Origin: CAVQGF01 sp045807945
Lineage (GTDB): Bacteria > Acidobacteriota > Terriglobia > Terriglobales > Acidobacteriaceae
Length of the DNA: 56,970 nt
NCBI GenBank assembly: GCA_045807945.1
Contig: JBJMGI010000034.1
Span: forward strand, 1 to 56,970
Direction: 5' to 3'
This document shows positions 49,509-56,970 of this stretch, in pieces (the stretch's first letter is position 1; every line of letters begins with the position of its first letter). The notes under the pieces are model-generated. The model was not told where the DNA came from. It did no database searches and worked only from the letters and a program-made list of their open reading frames with translations. The position numbers and the translations under genes are program-made.

Positions 49509-50369
49509 CTAGTGATTCCCTCTGAGAACGCCGCGGCTGGTTACATACCGCACCAGCGCTACGCTGACAACGATCAGCAGGATCAGGATCAGCGCGCCTG
49601 CCCACGCCTGCTTGTGCCAATCTTCATACGGAGAAATCGCGTATACAAAGATCTGCAGCGGCAGTGCAGCTGTCGGCTGGTCCATTTTGAAATTCCAATA
49701 TTGGTTTCCGAATGCAGTGAACAACAGCGGGGCTGTTTCACCGGCGACACGCGCAAAGGCCAGCATCAATCCTGTGACCACTCCGGGGAGCGCGGTGCGC
49801 AGCGTGATGGAAAGCGTGCTCCGCCATTGTGGGATGCCGAGCCCTAAAGCGGCTTCGCGGATCGAATGCGGCACCAACAGCAGCATTTCTTCGGTGGCGC
49901 GTGTGATCGTGGGCACCATCATGATGGCCAGTGCTGTGCCGCCGGCGAGTGCTGAGAAATGCTTCTGCTGCAAAACGATCAGCGAATACGCAACGATGCC
50001 GACCACGATCGAAGGCACTCCGTTCAGCACGTCAGCGGTGAAGCGGATAACGTTGCAAAACATCCCGGGGCCGTACTCGGAAAGATAGATCCCGGCGCCC
50101 ACTCCGAGCGGCACTCCGATCAGGCTCGCTATCCCCAGGATGTACATCGAGCCGACGATCGCGTTCCCAAACCCGCCGCCCGTTTCACCCACCGGCTTCG
50201 GCGTGTGGGTGATGAATGCAAGATTGATCGAACCGGCGCCCTTGACGATCAGATAAAAAAAGATCGCGCACAAAGGCGCGAGCACCAGTATTACCGCCGC
50301 GATGCACAAGAAGTTCGCCACGCCATTGCTGATGTTGCGGCGAAGACTCACCCGCCCGCTATTGGCCAT
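49509..50369 (-). CDS. pstA: Phosphate ABC transporter permease PstA
   Basis: A 286-residue permease with six membrane helices. The inner-membrane EAA-like loop AALGLGIPQWRSTLSITLRTALPGVVTG identifies a binding-protein-dependent permease; the PstA-specific segment GGGFGNAIVGSMYILGIASLIGVPLGVGAGIYLSEYGP is present. It pairs with PstC. The ATG lies 11 bases inside the pstC gene, so translation is coupled. Confidence 0.96.
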   Translation of the reverse strand: MANSGRVSLRRNISNGVANFLCIAAVILVLAPLCAIFFYLIVKGAGSINLAFITHTPKPVGETGGGFGNAIVGSMYILGIASLIGVPLGVGAGIYLSEYGPGMFCNVIRFTADVLNGVPSIVVGIVAYSLIVLQQKHFSALAGGTALAIMMVPTITRATEEMLLLVPHSIREAALGLGIPQWRSTLSITLRTALPGVVTGLMLAFARVAGETAPLLFTAFGNQYWNFKMDQPTAALPLQIFVYAISPYEDWHKQAWAGALILILLIVVSVALVRYVTSRGVLRGNH

Positions 50370-51384
50370 GTACCCTCGCAGGCACGCCGCGCGTCGTGCT
50401 CCAAACCAGGAGTCTCGCCACTGCGTTCACCACCACGGTCAGCAGGAAGAGCGCCAGGCCGATCTCAATGAGGGCGCTCAGATAGAGATCGTCCGTGGCT
50501 TCCGAAAATTCATTAGCGATTACGCTCGCCAGTGTGTACCCGGGAGCGAACAGCGATTTCGCGATCTCCGGCCGGTTGCCGATGACCATTGTCACGGCCA
50601 TGGTCTCGCCCAGCGCGCGACCCAACCCAAGCATGATGCCGCCCATTATCCCGGTCCGCGCATTCCGCAGAACTCCGGTGCGGATCATCTCCCATCGGGT
50701 CGCGCCGAGTGCCAGCACCGCTTCCCTCTGGTGTTGCGGGACGGCGCTCATCACTTCGCGAGTTATGGATGAGATCGACGGCACAACCATGATGGCAAGC
50801 ACTATTCCTGCGGTCAGCATGCCGATGCCGTACGGCGGGCCGGTGAACAATCCTGTCCACGGCAGATACTTCGCGAGGAACGGCTGGATGTGCTCGCGCA
50901 TGATCGGCACGAGCACGAACACCGCCCAGAGTCCGTAGATCACGCTGGGAATCGCCGCCAATAGTTCCGTGAAAAATGAAAGTATTCCCCGCAGCGCCTT
51001 GGGGCACATCTCGGTCACGAACACCGCCACTCCAATCCCGAGCGGAACAGCGATGACCAATGCTACGGCGGAAGAAACCAGTGTCCCGAAAATGAACGGC
51101 AGCGCCCCGAAATCACCGGAGACAGGATCCCAATTCGTTCCGCTGAAAAATTTCCAGCCGAATTGTCCGATGGAAAGTTGCGAGCGTTCGATCAGCTCAT
51201 AGAAGATCAGTCCGACGATGACCAGAATGGAGGCTGCGCAAAAAAGCGTAGCGTAGCGAAAGGCCTCATCTGCCATGCGACTCGTCGGAGCTGGCCGCGT
51301 CGGAATGCGGCGTATCTGCTTCGGACTAGCCGCATCGGAGCGGATAGCGGACCCGGTCTGGATCTTGATGGGGAGAGAACTCAT
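50359..51384 (-). CDS. pstC: Phosphate ABC transporter permease PstC
   Basis: A 341-residue permease with a ~45-residue cytoplasmic N-terminus and six helices. The segments DFGALPFIFGTLVSSAVALVIAVPLGIGVAVFV, FTELLAAIPSVIYGLWA and ALGATRWEMIRTGVLRNARTGIMGGIMLGLGRALGETMAV are characteristic. The ATG at 51384 is chosen; a GTG at 51390 would add two residues. It starts the pstC-pstA-pstB-phoU operon, with two Pho-type half-sites upstream (51410-51426) and a terminator behind the porin gene isolating it from pstS. Confidence 0.95.
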   Translation of the reverse strand: MSSLPIKIQTGSAIRSDAASPKQIRRIPTRPAPTSRMADEAFRYATLFCAASILVIVGLIFYELIERSQLSIGQFGWKFFSGTNWDPVSGDFGALPFIFGTLVSSAVALVIAVPLGIGVAVFVTEMCPKALRGILSFFTELLAAIPSVIYGLWAVFVLVPIMREHIQPFLAKYLPWTGLFTGPPYGIGMLTAGIVLAIMVVPSISSITREVMSAVPQHQREAVLALGATRWEMIRTGVLRNARTGIMGGIMLGLGRALGETMAVTMVIGNRPEIAKSLFAPGYTLASVIANEFSEATDDLYLSALIEIGLALFLLTVVVNAVARLLVWSTTRGVPARVHGQ

Positions 51385-51394
51385 ATCCACATTT

Positions 51395-51426
51395 AGCTTA
51401 CGTAGCGTGTGTTAAAGGAGTGTTAA
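51395..51426 (-). promoter_or_regulatory. Pho-type operator (two half-sites) of pstC
   Basis: Minus strand: TTAACA (51421-51426) and TTAACA (51410-51415), 11 apart, then 9 bases and a weak -10 TAAGCT (51395-51400). The smallest array in the set. Confidence 0.65.
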
Positions 51427-51441
51427 GAACGCACGACTAAG

Positions 51442-51482
51442 GCGAAAAAAGAAAGGACGCCGGTTTACTGCTCCGGCGCCCC
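51442..51482 (-). terminator. Rho-independent terminator after the porin gene
   Basis: On the minus strand a 9-base stem (51455-51463 with 51473-51481, one wobble pair, 9-base loop) is followed by TTTCTTTTTT. It ends the pstS-porin transcript and separates it from pstC. Confidence 0.85.
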
Positions 51483-51509
51483 ATCCTTCGGAGTAACACT
51501 GTTACGACC

Positions 51510-53237
51510 CTAGAACTTGTAGATCAGGTCGAGTTGCAAACGGTTGAGCCACGGGTCCTTCATCGTCGCCGGATTGAAGGCTCCGATGCCGGTGGTCGGG
51601 AACGGGTTCAGCACGTTGTTCTGCAGCAGAGCGGTGTTGGGCAGGGTCATGTCCTGCACACGTCCGTGCCACCATGTGAACAGCGCCTGGGTGTTCTTGG
51701 CGACCATCCATCCAGCGTAGAACTTGTGCTGGATCACGTTGGTCGGCGAACGCTGGTCACTCTCAGCAAAGCTGGAGATCACAGCATCCTGGTTGGTGTT
51801 GTTGAACGTGTAGCCGAAGATGAAGTCGTGCTTCTCTTTAGCCTGGCCGACTTCCGCTAGCCCGACAAACATCGTGTCGCGGGCGGTAGCAGCGCGCAGG
51901 TTCTTTTCGTATTCCCCGAGAATGTGGATCGGGAAACGCTTGAATGGAGTAGCGATGCTGTTGTCGAGGATCAGGTCAGCATTGGTGAAGCGCGAGAGAT
52001 AGCCGCGCGTCTGCTTTGCGCCCGTGCCGAGCACGACAGTCGCGTTCGTCACTCCGTTTGCCAGCGTGACAAGCGGTGCAACCGTCGGGACTGCAACCGG
52101 CGTACCCACGGCGCTGGTGTTAGCTTGCGGCAGGCAGCCGAGCGTCACAGCCGTTTTGCAGACGGCGAGCGGATCAGCCGCGTTCGCAATCGCGTCCACG
52201 TTGCTCCAGTCGAGCAAAGTGAACGAAGGCGTGAACGTCCAGGCGTGGATGGGCTGCATCTTGGTGAGGAACTGTCCGCCGATGGCTTTGCCATCGCGTC
52301 CCTTGCTCACTTCGTTGAAGATCAGCTGCATGCCCTGCAAGGTCACGTTTTTCAGGAACCCGGTGTTCTTCGTGTCGAATGAGAATTTTTCTGAGAAGCC
52401 TTCCGGATTCAGGTCAGGATCGAACATGTAGTTGGTGCGCTGCCATGTGTAAGCGAACTTACCTCCGGTCAGGTTCAGCCACTTGTGCGCCGTCGGATTG
52501 TAGGTGATCCAACCCCGGTCAAGACCGATGGTCTTCTTTTCGAAGAACCCGGTCGCGGTCTCATTGGTGGAAATGGGATCGGTGAACGACGGCGACCCGT
52601 TGCTCCAGATGCCGGTAGCGAGGTAGATGCCGGCGTTGAAGTCTTCGCTCAGCTTGCCATCCACGCCCAAGCGCAGGCGCAGCCGGACGCGGTTGCGGTC
52701 TTCGCAAGAGCCCGCGGGACATCCCGGATAGCTCTGGAAGAAGCTCTCACCGCGCACGCGAGCGTCGCCACTGAAGCGGAAGCGGTTCACGATTCCTTCG
52801 AGGGCACTCATGCGCTTCTGGTCTTCCTGTGTGCTGGTTGCCGCGTTCGTGGTGTTCAGTTTGATGTCGCTGACATCTGACTTCAGACTGCTGACCGTCG
52901 CCGCGGATTGGTTGGAAGCTTCCTGCGCTGCCGCGGCCTTGTTTTGCGCGTCCGAGGTCGCGTTCTGCAGGTTCGAGAGCTGTTGCTGCGTCTGCTGGAT
53001 CACAGCATCTTTCTGCTGCAGTTCGTTCTTCAAGTCCTGCAGTTGTTGCTGCTGTTGCTGCATCATTTGGCGAATAGCGGCCAGATCGCTCTGCGTGACC
53101 GCACTCGGCTTGGCAGTGCTGCGTGCCTTGTGTTTGGTTGTCATCTTCGTAGTGGTGGTGGTGGAAGAGGTTGTGCTCTGGGCAAACATACCCGCGCACA
53201 ACGTTACTCCGGCCAGGAATGTGGCGACTGCTTTCAT
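51510..53237 (-). CDS. Outer-membrane porin with N-terminal coiled coil
   Basis: A 575-residue exported protein. Signal peptide (1-19), Thr/Ser-rich linker, then a Gln-rich coiled coil (about 48-150, QQQQQLQDLKNELQQKD) and a beta-barrel of aromatic alternating strands (RFRFSGDARVRGES, VRLRLRLGVDGKL, LNLTGGKFAYTWQR, HILGEYEKNL) ending in a C-terminal Phe. The form is that of a putative porin with a peptidoglycan-spacing coiled coil. It lies 42 bases after pstS and before a terminator, so it may be a phosphate-entry porin like OprP/PhoE by context only. Confidence 0.85.
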   Translation of the reverse strand: MKAVATFLAGVTLCAGMFAQSTTSSTTTTTKMTTKHKARSTAKPSAVTQSDLAAIRQMMQQQQQQLQDLKNELQQKDAVIQQTQQQLSNLQNATSDAQNKAAAAQEASNQSAATVSSLKSDVSDIKLNTTNAATSTQEDQKRMSALEGIVNRFRFSGDARVRGESFFQSYPGCPAGSCEDRNRVRLRLRLGVDGKLSEDFNAGIYLATGIWSNGSPSFTDPISTNETATGFFEKKTIGLDRGWITYNPTAHKWLNLTGGKFAYTWQRTNYMFDPDLNPEGFSEKFSFDTKNTGFLKNVTLQGMQLIFNEVSKGRDGKAIGGQFLTKMQPIHAWTFTPSFTLLDWSNVDAIANAADPLAVCKTAVTLGCLPQANTSAVGTPVAVPTVAPLVTLANGVTNATVVLGTGAKQTRGYLSRFTNADLILDNSIATPFKRFPIHILGEYEKNLRAATARDTMFVGLAEVGQAKEKHDFIFGYTFNNTNQDAVISSFAESDQRSPTNVIQHKFYAGWMVAKNTQALFTWWHGRVQDMTLPNTALLQNNVLNPFPTTGIGAFNPATMKDPWLNRLQLDLIYKF

Positions 53238-53279
53238 TACTTTCTCCTCGTCGATTCGAATATCTGGCTCATGGCTCGA

Positions 53280-54290
53280 TTACTTTACTTGCGCAATGGC
53301 GGCTTGCACCCGCTTGTTCACTTCGGCGGGTAATGGCGCATACGTGAGTTGTTTCGTCATTTCCTGACCCGGGCCCAGCATCCATTGCAGAAAATCGTGG
53401 ATGATCTTGCCTTTGGCTTGGTCCTTCGACTGCGCCGGGATCAGCAGCCAGGTGAAACTGGAGATGGGGTAGGCTTCGGGGGCCGGAGCATTCGTGATGG
53501 AAACGCGGAAGTCGCTCGGCATCGTCTTGGCGACCGCGGCCGCTGCGGCCGTCGTGCTTTCGAGGTCAGCCTTCACGAACTTGCCTTTGGCATTCTGCAC
53601 ACTCCCGTAATTGATCTTGTTTTGTTCGGCGTAGATGAGCTCCACGTAGCCGATCGCGCCTTCCATCTGGCGCACCATGCCCGCGACCCCTTCGTTGCCC
53701 TTGGCCCCGATCCCTACGGGCCACTTCACGCTCGTTCCTTTGCCGGGACCGGTCTTCCAGTCGCCACTCACCTTGGCGAGATAGTCGGTGAAAACGTACG
53801 TAGTGCCGCTGCCGTCAGAACGATGCACCACTACGATGGGAGCATTCGGGAACTTCGCCCCCGGATTCACCTTGGCCAGAGCGGCGTCGTTCCAGTTGGT
53901 GATCTTGCCGAGATAAATGTCTGCCAGGATCTGACCAGTGAATTTCACGCTATCGCTGATTCCCGGGACGTTGTACGCGGGCACGACCGAGCCCAACACA
54001 GTTGGGACATGAAGCACCTTACCCTTCACTGCCGCTAGCTGCTCGTCGGTCATCGGTCCATCGCTGGCGCCGAAATCAACCGTTCCGGCTGTGACCTGGC
54101 GGATTCCGCCGCCGCTGCCGATGGACTGATAGTTGAACTGAATGTCAGGATGTTGGTTGCGATATTCGCTGAACCACTTGGAATACATGGGATACGGGAA
54201 GGTAGCGCCCGCCCCGTTGATGGTCGTCTGGGCGATCCCCGCCGAGACCAGGACCATGACTGCCACACAGAACTTGAGACTTCGAATCAC
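53280..54290 (-). CDS. pstS: Phosphate-binding protein PstS
   Basis: A 336-residue periplasmic phosphate-binding protein. Signal peptide about 1-20; then the PstS motifs INGAGATFPYPMYSKWF, YQSIGSGGGIRQV, DFGASDGPM, YLGKITNWND and HRSDGSGTTYVF. The GTG at 54290 has GGAGG 7 bases upstream and places a standard signal peptide at the start; an in-frame GTG at 54308 covers that ribosome site. Four 11-base-phased half-sites (54339-54377) lie between it and phoR. The porin follows in the same unit. Confidence 0.95.
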   Translation of the reverse strand: MIRSLKFCVAVMVLVSAGIAQTTINGAGATFPYPMYSKWFSEYRNQHPDIQFNYQSIGSGGGIRQVTAGTVDFGASDGPMTDEQLAAVKGKVLHVPTVLGSVVPAYNVPGISDSVKFTGQILADIYLGKITNWNDAALAKVNPGAKFPNAPIVVVHRSDGSGTTYVFTDYLAKVSGDWKTGPGKGTSVKWPVGIGAKGNEGVAGMVRQMEGAIGYVELIYAEQNKINYGSVQNAKGKFVKADLESTTAAAAAVAKTMPSDFRVSITNAPAPEAYPISSFTWLLIPAQSKDQAKGKIIHDFLQWMLGPGQEMTKQLTYAPLPAEVNKRVQAAIAQVK

Positions 54291-54322
54291 TATCGTTCCT
54301 CCGAGCACTTTGTGCTGTTCTG

Positions 54323-54377
54323 ATTAGAATTGGAGGTCTGTTAAGGATTCGTGAACAGAAGATGAAAAGGTTGTTAA
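54323..54377 (-). promoter_or_regulatory. Pho-type operator array (four half-sites) and -10 of pstS
   Basis: Minus strand: TTAACA (54372-54377), TTCATC (54361-54366), TTCACG (54350-54355) and TTAACA (54339-54344), exact 11-base period, then 10 bases and a strong -10 TCTAAT (54323-54328). The first half-site overlaps the phoR stop codon. Confidence 0.8.
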
Positions 54378-56110
54378 TTCTTTAACAATAGAGGAATGGA
54401 CGCGTTCGCAGCAGTCGGAAGTGTGAAGTAGAACGTCGCCCCATGATGCAATTCGCTCTCGACCCGCACCGTGCCACCATGGTTCTGCACGATGTGCTTC
54501 ACGATGGCCAGCCCAAGACCGGTGCCACCAGATTCTCGCGAGCGGGCAGAATCCACCCGATAGAACCGCTCGAAGAGGCGCGAATGGTGCTCATAGGGAA
54601 TGCCCTCTCCGAAGTCGCGGACGAAGAATTCGACGCTCTCGACGGCCGACCGTGCTCCGAGCTCGATCTTTCCGCCCGCCTTGCCGTACTTCAGTGCATT
54701 CTCGATCAAGTTCCCGAAGACCTGTTGAATGGTGTCGCTGTCGCAGCGGACAACCTCGTCGGTGCTCTCGGTGATCTTCAGTTGGAGTGCTTGTGCCCGC
54801 GCCGCCGCCGACTGGCTTTCCAGTGCATCCTGCAGCAGCGACGAAGCCGAGCATTCTTCCATCCTCAACTGCTGCTCGCCGGATTCCACTCGCGCGAGCG
54901 TCAGCAGGTCGTTGGTGAGGCGCGTCATGCGCACGCTGTTCTTTTGGATGATCTCCAGATATTCCTTCGCCGTTTTGTCCGTCACCTGCTCGTTCAAGGT
55001 CTGCGCATACCCCTGGACAGCCGTTAGGGGCGTACGCAATTCGTGCGACACATTGGCTATGAAGTCTCGGCGGATCTTTTCTACCCGCTCGCGCTCGGTG
55101 ATGTCGTGGAATACGAGCACGAATCCGCCTCGCGTCATGGGAGTCACCGTGACGTGAAACACTCTTTCGTGCTGCAGCGCGCGAGTGGTCACGGTTTGTG
55201 TTTCGCCGTCTTCTTCGGAAGCCTCCACTGCCTCAATCAGCGCCGGATCGCGAATGATCTCGATCAGCGGAAGATCTGCGCGATTCGTTTGCGGCACCAG
55301 CCGCCGCATTGCGCCGTTCGCCCACAGCAAACGTTTGTCCGCAGCTACCGCGATCACCGCCTCCTGCATACTGTCGAGCAAAGTTTGCAGCTGCGTACGG
55401 CTGCGTTCCAGTTCGCTGAAGCTCTCCTGCAGCATGCCTGCCGTTCGGTCTAGCGACGACGCCAGCCGGCCAAGCTCATCGCTCGATGGATCGCGCAGCG
55501 CGCCGCTGAAGTCGCGGTCGGCGATCCGGCCTGCGAAGGCGGCCATCCGCTCGATCCGCCGCGTACTCGAGCGGGACATGAATGCCGCAGCCATCATCGC
55601 CAGGATACAAGCGAAGATCGAACCAGCCAGGATCTTCTTGCGGATTTCCGCTGTCGATTGCTTGATGATCGCCAGCGGGTAGGCCAGCCGCACCGCTCCA
55701 CCCTTTGCCGGCACTGCTACATACAGGAAATCAACTCCCACAGTCTTGCTGGTACGCATGTCCGACCCCGCGCTGCCAGCGAGCGCGGCTTTGAACTCCG
55801 GACGACCCGCGTGGTTCTCCATCTTTTCAGGAACAGCTTCAGAATCCGCCAGCACCTTGCCGTCGGCCTGAATGATGGTGGCCCGCGCGGCGCTTTGCTT
55901 TGAGACTTGTTGCACCAGTTGCGCAAGTGGAAGCTGGTTGTGTTCGTAGAGCAGCGCGAAGAGCTGCGCCTTTTGCGTCAGCTCAGATTTGATCTCGGCG
56001 GTGAGCGAGCGCTCCCATGCCGAGCGCACGAACACGTCGAGCGTGAAAGTGCTAAGGAGTATGACTATGAAAAATGCGGCGAGAAGCCGCAGGAACAGCC
56101 TGTTCCTCAA
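54374..56110 (-). CDS. phoR: PhoR-like sensor histidine kinase
   Basis: A 578-residue membrane kinase: helix 1 (8-29), a ~130-residue periplasmic region, helix 2 (about 160-180), HAMP (about 180-232), PAS (about 240-338), HisKA with His356 in NVSHELRTPL and HATPase with N-box GNLIENALKYG and G-boxes RDFGEGIPYE and GGTGLGLAIV. The large periplasmic domain distinguishes it from E. coli PhoR but is like Gram-positive PhoR. It overlaps phoB by 4 bases and should be co-transcribed from the phoB promoter. Confidence 0.92.
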   Translation of the reverse strand: MRNRLFLRLLAAFFIVILLSTFTLDVFVRSAWERSLTAEIKSELTQKAQLFALLYEHNQLPLAQLVQQVSKQSAARATIIQADGKVLADSEAVPEKMENHAGRPEFKAALAGSAGSDMRTSKTVGVDFLYVAVPAKGGAVRLAYPLAIIKQSTAEIRKKILAGSIFACILAMMAAAFMSRSSTRRIERMAAFAGRIADRDFSGALRDPSSDELGRLASSLDRTAGMLQESFSELERSRTQLQTLLDSMQEAVIAVAADKRLLWANGAMRRLVPQTNRADLPLIEIIRDPALIEAVEASEEDGETQTVTTRALQHERVFHVTVTPMTRGGFVLVFHDITERERVEKIRRDFIANVSHELRTPLTAVQGYAQTLNEQVTDKTAKEYLEIIQKNSVRMTRLTNDLLTLARVESGEQQLRMEECSASSLLQDALESQSAAARAQALQLKITESTDEVVRCDSDTIQQVFGNLIENALKYGKAGGKIELGARSAVESVEFFVRDFGEGIPYEHHSRLFERFYRVDSARSRESGGTGLGLAIVKHIVQNHGGTVRVESELHHGATFYFTLPTAANASIPLLLKN

Positions 56111-56799
56111 CGATCGGCCTCGAATCTATATCCGGCGCCACGAACGGTGAGTAGACGACGTGGGTTCTCCGGGTCGCGCTCAATCTTCTCACGCAGCTTG
56201 CGCACGTAGACATCAACCGAGCGCTGCGTCACAAAATCGGTGTCGCGCCATACGGCGTCCAGGATCTGGTCGCGCCGATGGACCTTGCCAGAGTTGCGTA
56301 CTAAAAACTCCAGCAACCGGAATTCTGTGGCGGTCGTCGGCACCTGCTTTCCCGCGACAAACAGCGTCATGGCGCCGGTATTCACTTCCACTTCGTCGAA
56401 TTTTAGTACCGTGGGCACCAGCGGACGCTCGAAGCGGCGTAACACCGCCTTCACCCGTGCGACCAGTTCTTTGGGATTGAATGGCTTGCTGATGTAATCG
56501 TCTGCGCCGACGTCGAAGCCCGTCAGGCGGTCCGTCTCCGAACTCTTGGCGGTCACAAATATCACAGGAGTCATGCGCAACGCCGGCACCTGCCGGATGC
56601 GGCGTCCCAACTCAATGCCATCGCCGCCAGGCAACATAATGTCGAGAAGGAATAGCGAAGGGGGCGCCTGCTCCGCGGAGAGAGTGACTTTGTCGGCGCG
56701 CAGGAAGGTACGCACCAGGAACCCGGCCTGCTCCAAGTAGTGCTTGATCAGCCGTGAGATATCGGCGTCGTCTTCGACTACGAATACCGTCTGCTTCAT
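56107..56799 (-). CDS. phoB: PhoB-like response regulator
   Basis: A 230-residue OmpR/PhoB-class regulator. Receiver: acidic Glu9-Asp10-Asp11 (VVEDDADIS), phospho-Asp53 (LLDIMLPG), Lys near 104. Winged helix at about 130-230 with QILDAVWRDTDFVTQRSVDVYVRKLREKIE and LLTVRGAGYRFE. As the only DNA-binding regulator in the block, it is the probable reader of the 11-base-phased arrays, including three half-sites before its own start. A -10 TAGAAT ends 8 bases before its ATG, so the mRNA would be nearly leaderless. Confidence 0.93.
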   Translation of the reverse strand: MKQTVFVVEDDADISRLIKHYLEQAGFLVRTFLRADKVTLSAEQAPPSLFLLDIMLPGGDGIELGRRIRQVPALRMTPVIFVTAKSSETDRLTGFDVGADDYISKPFNPKELVARVKAVLRRFERPLVPTVLKFDEVEVNTGAMTLFVAGKQVPTTATEFRLLEFLVRNSGKVHRRDQILDAVWRDTDFVTQRSVDVYVRKLREKIERDPENPRRLLTVRGAGYRFEADR

Positions 56800-56807
56800 A
56801 CCTCAGG

Positions 56808-56850
56808 ATTCTACTCAGCCAATGTTAAAGCAGGATGAAAGATATGTTAG
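56808..56850 (-). promoter_or_regulatory. Pho-type operator array (three half-sites) and -10 of phoB-phoR
   Basis: Minus strand: CTAACA (56845-56850), TTCATC (56834-56839) and TTAACA (56823-56828), exact 11-base period, then 9 bases and a strong -10 TAGAAT (56808-56813), which is 8 bases from the phoB ATG. This predicts autoregulation. Confidence 0.75.
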
Positions 56851-56970
56851 TAGCGCAAGTACCTTAGGCGCAGCAGCTTACGATGCTCCAGTAATCTCTA
56901 GGTATAAATTTCACACCCCTTTCAACTGTGTTCTGCATCGAACTTAACCAGAGCACAGGATTCCCCAAAG

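Noticed and set aside
56910..56926. TTCACA-N5-TTCAAC on the plus strand near the right end, possibly a Pho-type operator for a gene beyond the window
   Set aside because: Only two half-sites, the second imperfect, with no -10 at 9-11 bases and no gene visible to which it could belong.
1..56970. tRNA, rRNA, CRISPR, insertion sequence or prophage genes
   Set aside because: Reading the intergenic regions on both strands showed no cloverleaf, spacer-repeat array, transposase, integrase or terminal repeats.

Overview
The window looks like a chromosomal segment of an Acidobacteriota soil bacterium, probably of the Terriglobia (Koribacter/Edaphobacter type). The clues are a secreted protein with the acidobacterial VWFA-related domain, two Ser/Thr kinases fused to PD40 beta-propellers, a PilZ-GAF protein, the MoxR/DUF58/DUF4129/SpoIIM/RDD cassette and high G+C. 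This assignment is inference; there is no rRNA or other phylogenetic marker here. I found no tRNA, rRNA, CRISPR array, insertion sequence or prophage. Genes are densely packed, with many 1-11 base overlaps.

Layout. 0.1-2.2 kb (minus): NmrA-like oxidoreductase, secreted cupin, alpha/beta hydrolase. 2.6-5.4 kb (plus): TlpA-like thioredoxin, VWFA-related protein, membrane-anchored GDSL hydrolase. 5.4-7.7 kb (minus): secreted cupredoxin and AhpD-like protein, whose promoters share a 37-base element, then a secreted lectin-like protein. 7.8-13.2 kb: two tandem transmembrane kinases. 13.2-17.5 kb: repeat membrane protein, PilZ-GAF gene set, MerR regulator. 17.7-20.8 kb: Ig-repeat phospholipase C lipoprotein, a 12-codon lysine-rich mini-gene with its own promoter, ribosome site and terminator, and a DinB-like protein. 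20.8-29.5 kb: threonine dehydrogenase, glycogen phosphorylase, ABC-F ATPase, small transporters, a short-chain dehydrogenase. 29.6-32.9 kb: gnd-zwf-pgl, the oxidative pentose phosphate operon. 32.9-33.7 kb: two tandem 6-pyruvoyl-tetrahydropterin-synthase-like genes, one lacking the catalytic Asp-His pair. 33.8-40.9 kb: MoxR/DUF58 cassette.

41-56.8 kb is a phosphate block: ppx, then on the minus strand sixA, ppk, an orphan receiver, two phoU paralogues, pstB, pstA, pstC, a porin, pstS, phoR and phoB, with a secreted metallophosphoesterase gene on the plus strand. Six promoters in this block carry arrays of two to four half-sites (coding strand [TC]TNA[CT]N) repeated with an exact 11-base period. 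In each a -10-like hexamer lies 9-10 bases after the last half-site. This is the clearest regulatory system in the window. It connects Pi sensing (PhoR/PhoB, PhoU), Pi uptake (Pst), polyphosphate synthesis and an uncharacterised receiver protein.

A second theme is promoter placement: at least seven genes have a good -10 hexamer only 4-14 bases before the start codon, which implies leaderless or nearly leaderless mRNAs.
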